64,000 nucleotides of DNA from positions 3,783,579 to 3,847,578 of the forward strand of contig NC_134935.1 in the NCBI RefSeq assembly GCF_051020765.1, given 5' to 3'. The stretch is from Lasioglossum baleicum. Its lineage: Eukaryota > Arthropoda > Insecta > Hymenoptera > Halictidae. Below are positions 57,501-64,000 of the stretch, one piece after another. The notes beneath the pieces were generated by a model, which worked only from the letters and a program-made list of their open reading frames with translations, did no database searches and was not told the DNA's origin. Numbering within the stretch: position 1 is the stretch's first letter; each line of letters begins with the position of its first letter. The position numbers and the translations under genes were made by a program.

Positions 57501-60500
57501 GGGTCCTAATTTTGTACCGGCGGGTTACTGGACCTTACGTAACTACAAACTCGAGTGCTAAGATTAGTCGACAGTACGAACTAACCCGAACCGTTGATTT
57601 AATCCTCGAAAATATTATTTTATAATAAGGACAAAAATTCGTCGTTGTCGTGTACATCTTCGTTATCGGCGCCACCCCGCCGCGCCGTCTTAGTCACCGG
57701 CAAGTGTCCGCAAATTCCGCATAACAATACGGAATACACATACAATAATAAAGAAATCGTGGGTGAGACTGCCAGAAATATCGCAAATATTGCCGAAATA
57801 TCGCAAACGAGGAGATAGCATGCGGTATCCAATAGTTCGAATGCAGTCCCGCGGTCTATCTTCGTAAGAAGCGCGGAATTGTTAATCTTATAGATAATCT
57901 TAAAGAAAGGTAAAACTATAAAGCGAAGATTTAACTTCACCTATAAATTCGTTTCGGTTTAATTATAATTATGATTATGATTATTCGAGCAACGATACTT
58001 TCGCCGTGCAGATAGAGAATAAGACGCATTGTCATCATCATTCTTGTACTTAGGTAGAGGGTGTTTGATAACAGATGCAAAGGAAACGATAATTCGGTAG
58101 TAGTGGCGGGCTAGAGTTAGATCAGGAAGAGCGTGGATCTGAATGGTATCGCGAACAGGAGAATTGGCGTACGCGCTACACTACCGTTGTTGGATTTGAA
58201 TCGTTATTAACACTTTACCAACGGAAGCCTATTAATAGGATTTTCAATAATTGTGCTGCACCAAAAGAAAGCATAGAAATTTTCATTTATATTGCAACCT
58301 TAAATGAAACTATTAGATGATGTTATTAAGGGTGACTTGTTAGTTCATAATGAAAATTGCTGTTGCTATTGAAGGTTCTTCTAAAAAGTGTTTAGCCATG
58401 TACCATAGATTCTTCAAAATTATGCAATAATCACCGACATAGTATGACATAGTCGGTAATGTGTTAATTCGAAGAGCAAGCCGAACGCAGCCGAACTTGC
58501 TTCCACCTGTTATCAGATATTTTGTATCGTGTATACTATAAATGTACATGTATCGGATCGTGCATGTACATTTTCGTGAATATTGTATTACATTGTGTTG
58601 CATTGTATAACAATGGTATTATATGTACATTGAATAATGGCTTTTCTTGTAATTTCAGCAAGGGAGCGCTTTCCTTCATCGAGTAGTACGGACGATGATC
58701 AAAGTGGTTCCGATACGGAACAGGATTCGAACGCGTTGCGTGGTAAAGTTCACTCTGGAGTCCTTCATCATTCTGGTACGCACTCCGTGCGAAAACGTCG
58801 GGGGAACTTGCCGAAACATTCAGTGAAAATTTTGAAGCGCTGGCTTTACGAACACAGATACAATGCTTATCCAAGCGACAGCGAGAAACTGACGTTGAGT
58901 CAAGAAGCGAACCTTACGGTGTTGCAGGTCGGTATTTCGTCGATATTTCTCTCTGTCGTTGGCAAAGTGTCTTCTACCAATGATTCATACACGATGTACG
59001 ATAATAGAAAATATATGTATGTATTGTATCCTGTATACAGGTGTGCAATTGGTTCATAAATGCCAGACGGCGAATTTTACCCGAAATGATACGAAGGGAG
59101 GGACACGACCCTCTGCAGTACACGATTTCGCGACGCGGTAAGAAGATGCCTGCAGGAACTCATCAACAATCGTCCAGTCTTGGTTCGAGAACCAACCAAA
59201 GTTGGGACTCGTTGGCTGGTATGAGCGCCCCGAAACGCAGCAGAGATCACGATTACGAAGATCCTGCTGGATTAATGTACCGGTACGTGACAATCACTTA
59301 CAGTTGGCGGCAATATAAAGTGGACACTCTTAAAAATCGCATAACTTTTTAGAAATTGGTGCAAAGGACTTGAATTTTTTTAAGATGTTAGACCGTCTAG
59401 TTCGCTAGAGAATAAAATGATGTTTTGTCAACTTTTTTATTTGGGCCTGTAACGATAATTTAAAGAATGCGTTTTATAGATTTCGGTAAATTATATGCAT
59501 ACTGAAAATTTCATCGAAATCGGTCAACATAACAAGATTCTAGTTATTTGATAGTTATTTGCTAGCTACTAGAATCTTACTAGGTTTTTGGGTCGAAAAA
59601 ATGGGTCTGCGCCCTGACGTTGTTTGACCTTATACGAGCATATTTTGAGCTGGGTGAGGGCTCATTCTAAAGAGGAAGGTTAGATGCAGCCCGCTCTGGT
59701 CATCATATAAGTCAAAAAAGTCTTTTAGCGACAGAAAACTGCATTGAAATCTGCGGGTTTTTCTCTAGATTTTTTCTCTACTTTGGGCCCTCATATTATT
59801 AGTTATAAACATAATCTCGTTAAAATCATGACCAGAGCGAGCTGCATCTAATCTTCCTCTTTAGAATGAGCCCTCACCCAGCCCAAAATTTGCTCAAATA
59901 AGGACAAACAACCGAAACGTGCAAACCCATGTTTCGACCCATTTTTCTAGTAAGATTCTAGTCCCTTTCTAGTTACAACGTGAGGGTTGACTACCCCCTC
60001 TTTAATCTTATATTTTCAGTATGCATATAAGTTGCCGAAATCTATAAAGCGCATTTTTTTAAATTATCATTACAGGCCCAGATAAAAAAGTCGACAAAAC
60101 ATCATTTTTAAAAATTTTGTATAATCCCTACCAATTGCAATTGTATTAAATTTTTGTTTACTTATTCTCAAGCGAACTAGCCGGTCTAGCATCTTAAAAA
60201 AATTCGAGTCCTTTGGACCAATTTTTAAAAAGTTATGCGATTTTTAAGAGTGTCCACTTAATATTGCCGCTGACTGTACCTCTTCCTATTCCTATGTCTA
60301 TGTCTATGCGACGAAAATCGTTAGATTTCCGAAAGCTGTTCAAGCTGATGGTGGATTGGGTTTTTTCAGAAGCGAGGAGGACAGTCCGAACGATTACGAG
60401 AGTAGTTCGCACAGCGAGGAAGAACGTCCGACGACGCAATGGCCTAGCGTAATAGTTTATCCCTACTCGGAGACGAAAATCGAGCAGAACGTTGCTCAGC

Positions 60501-60886
60501 TCGGTACTTACGAGGAAACGATTGCTCATCCTGCACGACGAGGGTAAAGCTTACACTCGATCTCATGTTATCGTCGCTCTACGCGAATATGTAACTCTAG
60601 TAATACGATCGTGATCGTTTTCAGAGACGACGACGAATCTTCGATGACGAACGAGGCTCCGTATTGGAGTGCCCCTAGACAGCATTTGATTCAAACTCCC
60701 GACGTACAACACGAAACGGAAGTTTATAGTACTCATAACGCTCATAGCCCACACACGGACGAGACTCCGCCACCGACGCCACCAGAGGAAGATAAAGACA
60801 AGTTCAAGTGTCTCTACTTGCTGGTCGAGGCAGCTGTAGCCGTGCGACAACAGGAAAAGGAACGCGAGGGAGCCGTACCGGTTTAA
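48531..60886 (+). CDS. TGIF-type TALE homeobox protein (achintya/vismay homologue)
   Basis: TALE homeodomain transcription factor; the Drosophila homologues achintya and vismay control spermatocyte gene expression. The proximal form uses exons 48531-48546, 58659-58927, 59041-59282, 60370-60543 and 60625-60886 (phases agree, 320 residues). The homeodomain is at about residues 49-112: [19 protein letters not shown], then [14 protein letters not shown] with the TALE three-residue loop, then [17 protein letters not shown]. The exon 2/3 junction falls just before VCNWF. After it come [13 protein letters not shown], acidic serine-rich stretches, [10 protein letters not shown] and a C-terminal helix ([17 protein letters not shown]). 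Intron 1 is 10.1 kb and holds an alternative first exon at 54488. Intron 3 carries a 976-bp MITE. Confidence 0.92.
48887..49075. repeat. TGCC, CTAC, CAGC, GGCAC and TAGCT tandem tracts
   Basis: Successive short arrays: TTGCCTGCCTGCCTG, then TACCTACCTACC with AGCCAGCCAGCC, then GGCTCGGCTCGGCTC, GGCACGGCACGGCAC and TTAGCTTAGCTTGGCT. Several unrelated 4-5 bp units lie side by side. Confidence 0.8.
51436..51492. repeat. TTCTAGA-based palindromic short tandem repeat
   Basis: About six occurrences of TAGA/TCTAGA in 57 bp (TTCTAGACTTTTAGATTTC, then AGATTTCTAAGCGTCTAGAA). Because TCTAGA is palindromic, the array reads alike on both strands. Confidence 0.65.
54329..54442. repeat. ACGTCTT heptamer minisatellite
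   Basis: ACGTCTT and variants (ACGTCTC, GCGTCTC, GCGTCCT, ACGACTT) repeat about fourteen times, ending roughly 45 bp before the alternative first-exon ATG at 54488. It could lie in that transcript's 5' UTR. Confidence 0.8.
54488..54899 (+). CDS. alternative first coding exon of the TGIF gene, histidine-rich
   Basis: An ATG-initiated frame of 137 codons plus one base ends at an ACAG|GTAAG donor. Its phase (1) equals that of the proximal first exon, so splicing to 58659 reads [12 protein letters not shown] and gives a 452-residue isoform with the same homeodomain. The encoded region is extremely rich in His, Gln, Arg and Asn, with a run of 14 histidines near residue 76 encoded by CAC/CAT mixtures. 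Polyhistidine tracts in transcription factors can target nuclear speckles. The exon is inferred from frame, phase and donor strength only; no transcript evidence is available. The alternative view is a fortuitous frame across a CAC/CAT repeat. Confidence 0.6.
55597..55666. repeat. CGTGTCT heptamer minisatellite
   Basis: About ten units of CGTGTCT/CGCGTCT/CGAGTCT in a row. The unit resembles the ACGTCTT array at 54329-54442, so the two may share an origin. Confidence 0.8.
56771..56815. repeat. GGGTCGT minisatellite
   Basis: About five units of CGTGGGT (CATGGGTCGTGGGTCGTGGG) followed by a variant unit. Confidence 0.75.
59301..60276. mobile_element. 976-bp inverted-repeat MITE in TGIF intron 3
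   Basis: The ends CAGTTGGCGGCAATAT and ATATTGCCGCTGACTG are inverted and flanked by TA on each side. Arms of roughly 400 bp pair: AGTGGACACTCTTAAAAAT, TTTTTAAGATG, GATTCTAGT, TAGATGCAGC and GAATGAGCCCTCACCCAGC blocks all have mirrored partners. The TA target site suits a Tc1/mariner-type non-autonomous element. The adjacent splice sites (donor at 59283, acceptor at 60369) are intact. Confidence 0.88.
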
Positions 60887-61434
60887 CGAGAGCAGACCTT
60901 TTGTCGAGATGTCGATGTTCCTCTGTCGTTCGTGTCGACTCTTTTCTTTTTTATCTTTTCATCGTCGTTGTCCACTCGTGCAGGCGGGACTAGAGCTCAG
61001 AGCTAGGACTAGGATGATTTTTCGGTGGGATAGGATGGGGTGGGAAATAGAAAATACAAAACACGGTACAGCATCATGAGTTTCGTCGCTTTGGACGAAC
61101 CGTACAACTAACTGTACGCTCGACGACGCCGCTTTTCGGGTTCCGTCCGGGACAATAGTCTTTCCCATATTCCTGTTGTTTGTCCGCGCGCATTTTTCGT
61201 GATTCGCAGTGATCGCGCGATCGTTTCTTCTACTGCGGTCGCAGCCTTGGCTTTTGCCATACGAATTGCTACACTTGTTGCAGCGTGACCAAAGGATACC
61301 TCTCAGGAAAGACCATCTTCGACACACTCGAGAAGAACAACTGAAGATAATCTGCTGAAAATAACCAAAACCTTTTCTCTACTCGTATACAACAGTGTTC
61401 TCAAAATGTGTTGTCACCATTATTATTCTTCGTG

Positions 61435-61520
61435 CGCGCACACACGCGCGACTTATAGAAAACCGTGTGTGTGTGTGTATGTGTGTGTGTTGCGTGTGTG
61501 TGCGCGCGTGCGTGTGCACT
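61435..61520. repeat. CA and GT microsatellites
   Basis: GCGCGCACACACGCGCG followed by a GTGTGTGTGTATGTG-type run and GCGTGTGTGTGCGCGCG. The CA part and the GT part can pair as a hairpin. Confidence 0.85.
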
Positions 61521-62379
61521 GCTCTAAATTCGCGTGACGAAGAAATTTCAAACAGTTTACGCTCTTCCAGTATTTGAATCGTGTTTCCGAAACAGCAGGT
61601 TTCAGTGAAATTCAATTGTCGAGTACATTCTATCGTATAAGAATTCTTCGAATGGAACGACGCGTCCGACTAATCGAAACGTACCCGTTTCTCATTCTGT
61701 GACGCTTCTGTCGTTCGTTCTGCCGTTACGGTGTCGTTACGCGAGAAAGCGGGAAAACCGTGTCGGATCGATGGCCAAATAAGTGCCAAAATTTTACATC
61801 GTAGCGAGAGTGAAGTAGTAACCGAGATATTAGTTCGAAAATGTCATATATATATATTATTCGTCAGTTTTTCCGCGCCAACTGTTCTATTGTATTCGGT
61901 AACAATCGTAAGACCGCCATGTTTCTAACCTTGACGATAAACCGTAATTCGTATCTCTTTCGATGTCCAGTGGAAGAAAGGGAGACCGATGGGAAGAATG
62001 AATCACGTGAAAAAATCTCATGGTTTATCAAATGAAACGAAACCGAAAGAAGTTTTTAATATATTCGCATTGGACAGTCTACGTCTGTTAAAAACCTTGA
62101 TTTTATGCTGTCATATTCCTTTGGTAGATTCCATGTAATTACTCAGTTTAGAAACATTCACGAAGCACGTATGTATTTTCAATCGATTTCACAATATAGT
62201 TTTACGATGTCTTTTCAAGGGATTAACATAGGAGCCAGCCAAAGAACATTGAAAGCATTTTTTGCGATCTGTGTGTTTTTACCGATATTAATACTATTAT
62301 TTCTATTAATGTTATCGTCACTGCTGCTATTACTGGTATTGCTGCACTACTATTACTACTCTTCTACTATCACAACTAC

Positions 62380-62580
62380 TACTACTACTGTTACTGCTAC
62401 TGCTACTGCTGTTGCTGCCATTGCTGCTGTTACTGTTACTGCTACTGCTACGCCACCGCTACTGCCACCGCTACCACCACCACTACTGCTACCTGTTACT
62501 GTTACTGCTACTGCTACTGCTACTGTTACTGTTACTGTTACTGTTAGTGTTACCGTTACTGATACCGTTACTGTTACTAG
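62380..62580. repeat. TACTGC/TACTGT hexanucleotide tract
   Basis: About 200 bp of TACTGC, TACTGT, TGCCAC and TACCGT units. It generates an artefactual Thr/Ala/Val-rich frame. Same unit family as 32322-32393. Confidence 0.85.
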
Positions 62581-64000
62581 TAACCATCGCTACTATTGCT
62601 ACGACTAACTAGTACTATTGTCTTCAATTACTTTAACTCGATTACTATCACTACCATTTGATTCTAGTTTGTCTTTTTCTCTGCCAAAATTAGCGGTTAG
62701 TCGCAGAATGTTAACGATTGTGTATGCTTCCCATTCGCGAGTCGAAGTAGCACGGTGCCTAACACGATTAGTACGTTATGTTACTTAACGTAAATTGTTT
62801 TTAACTTAATTTTTTTTCTGTTTGTTACTGTTACATTTATGATCTAATGCATAGCAAGTGGGACCTTTGTTGCGTTTACATTCGCATTTATGTTAGACGT
62901 ATAAGACTGCTTGAGAAGAGATTCGTTAATTCTTTTGACATGACCGCGTACAATCAAGACACGTCTCCCTTTCCTCCCTGCGAAGGTTTTAAGATAGTGT
63001 TGCGGCACCATTGATCTGCCATTTTTCGATTGTACGTTGATAACGTCGCTTCCGCGAAGAAACGAGAGAACGTTGATTTTTTGAATAAGCGGTGCACGGA
63101 ACACTTAAGCCAATCGTGTGTGTTAATTACATCAAGTATATAAAATAAGTCGAATATAAGCGCGCGTGCCTATTAAAAGATACGTGTATAGACGATAAGT
63201 ACGTAAACATAGATTTATATAATATACCGAAGTGGACGTTGATACACGGAATATTACAGAATTTTGAATTTCGAATTTCTGATTGCGAACTTCCGAATGG
63301 GTCGTTAATTGAAAAGATGAATGCTGTGACGCCACGAGTCGCGCATAGGAAAATCATTGGTACAAACGCCAAAGACTTAACTGTTAGTTTTATCGATAAT
63401 TAAGATGTTCAGATACTATATTCAAATAGAGGAGTGACTTCTTTGCCGAAACTGTAGCTAGTAAATATGTTTGTTGTGTGTTCGAACGTTTGGGAAAAAG
63501 CATTCGCCGAAGGTGTAGAGTAATAGTAATAATGGGGAGGTAGAAACGAAAGAGAAAGCAAATTAGGAAATAGTAATAAGAAGAATAAGATGAAGATAGA
63601 GAGGAGGAAACTGAAGAAGAAGCAGGAGAAGAACGCAGAAAGCGTTGGACAATCGTGCCTATCGAAACGTTACGTTACGTTACCGCGTTCTTTGTATGTA
63701 TATTGTGAAAGTGCGAATGCAGACGCGAGCGTGGATCGTTGCAAACATGAGATGCGCATCGAGCAACGTGCAAGGTGCGCGTGTACGCCGTTGGTACGGT
63801 CGACAAACGCGAATTTCCATACGTATACGTATGAGTATGTGTGCGTGTGTGCGTGTATGCGTACAGGTATGTGCGCACATGTATAGTATATATATGCATA
63901 CATGTACGCATCGATGCGCGAGCTAGATTTAAACCGTGTTCAAGAGAAACAAAGTTCTTCGATGTACAAAATACAATTCAAGTTTATTTTTAAATCGCGA

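Larger units (their letters stand above)
54900..58658. other. TGIF gene, long first intron, distal part
   Basis: No further exon is supported. Minisatellites occur at 55597-55666 and 56771-56815. A minus-strand open frame at 57620-57940 encodes a hydrophobic 106-residue peptide but has no supporting context. Confidence 0.4.
60887..64000. other. 3' flank of the TGIF gene, no gene seen
   Basis: Probably includes a long 3' UTR. It contains a GT/CA tract (61435-61520), a large hexanucleotide tract (62380-62580) and CA-rich sequence (63800-63900). Open frames here follow the repeats and show no domain character. Confidence 0.5.

Noticed and set aside
62105..62608. 167-codon Thr/Ala/Val-rich ORF
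   Set aside because: Most of it is the TACTGC/TACTGT tract; no homologous domain or splice context.
1..64000. CRISPR arrays, operons, bacterial defence or biosynthetic clusters
   Set aside because: The sequence is clearly animal nuclear DNA with spliced genes; no spaced direct-repeat array or prokaryotic gene organisation is present.

Overview
This window is nuclear DNA from an insect. It has intron-dense genes with short introns, clear GT-AG junctions and many transposons. A neuroparsin gene (a family missing from Drosophila melanogaster) and a single achintya/vismay-type TGIF homeobox gene point to a non-drosophilid insect. I favour Hymenoptera, but that is an inference from general sequence character. 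All exon joins were read by hand from splice motifs and reading-frame phase; no database search was run.

Layout. 0-5.8 kb: PIGH (GPI-anchor synthesis, +), a 718-codon acidic ORF I cannot name (+), and a small three-exon coiled-coil gene (-). 5.8-8.4 kb: a decayed element with long terminal inverted repeats and THAP-domain remnants, then a dispersed repeat. 9.2-19.3 kb: flightless-1 (22 exons, +), EMRE/SMDT1 (-) and DPH5 (+), whose last intron holds a near-perfect 487-bp palindrome. 20-31.6 kb: a very large acidic protein with an N-terminal RIIa docking domain (+), whose 4.5-kb first intron is packed with nested transposons (TA-flanked TIR element, hAT MITE, Helitron with Pif1 remnant, foldback element carrying a second hAT). 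A further TIR element with a Helitron inside follows it, then a small IQ-motif ORF. 34-40 kb: neuroparsin (-), a membrane RING-H2 E3 ligase of TRC8/RNF145 type (+) and mitochondrial ribosomal protein L40 (-). 40.5-46.5 kb: a 2.45-kb hAT element with a perfect 8-bp target duplication and a second element nested in it, then CTU2 (+) lying between two inverted copies of a repeat. 46.8-60.9 kb: NDUFS5 (+) and the TGIF homeobox gene (+), which has a 10-kb first intron containing an in-phase alternative first exon that encodes a polyhistidine tract. 60.9-64 kb: no gene, mostly simple repeats.

The genes are mainly independent housekeeping functions (GPI anchors, actin remodelling, mitochondrial calcium uptake, diphthamide, tRNA thiolation, mitochondrial ribosome, complex I), plus one neurohormone and one transcription factor. 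The RIIa protein and the adjacent IQ protein carry the two halves of an Sp17-like domain set. I found no operon-like system, CRISPR array or defence island. The most unusual structure is the layered transposon architecture inside introns and the alternative first exon of the TGIF gene.
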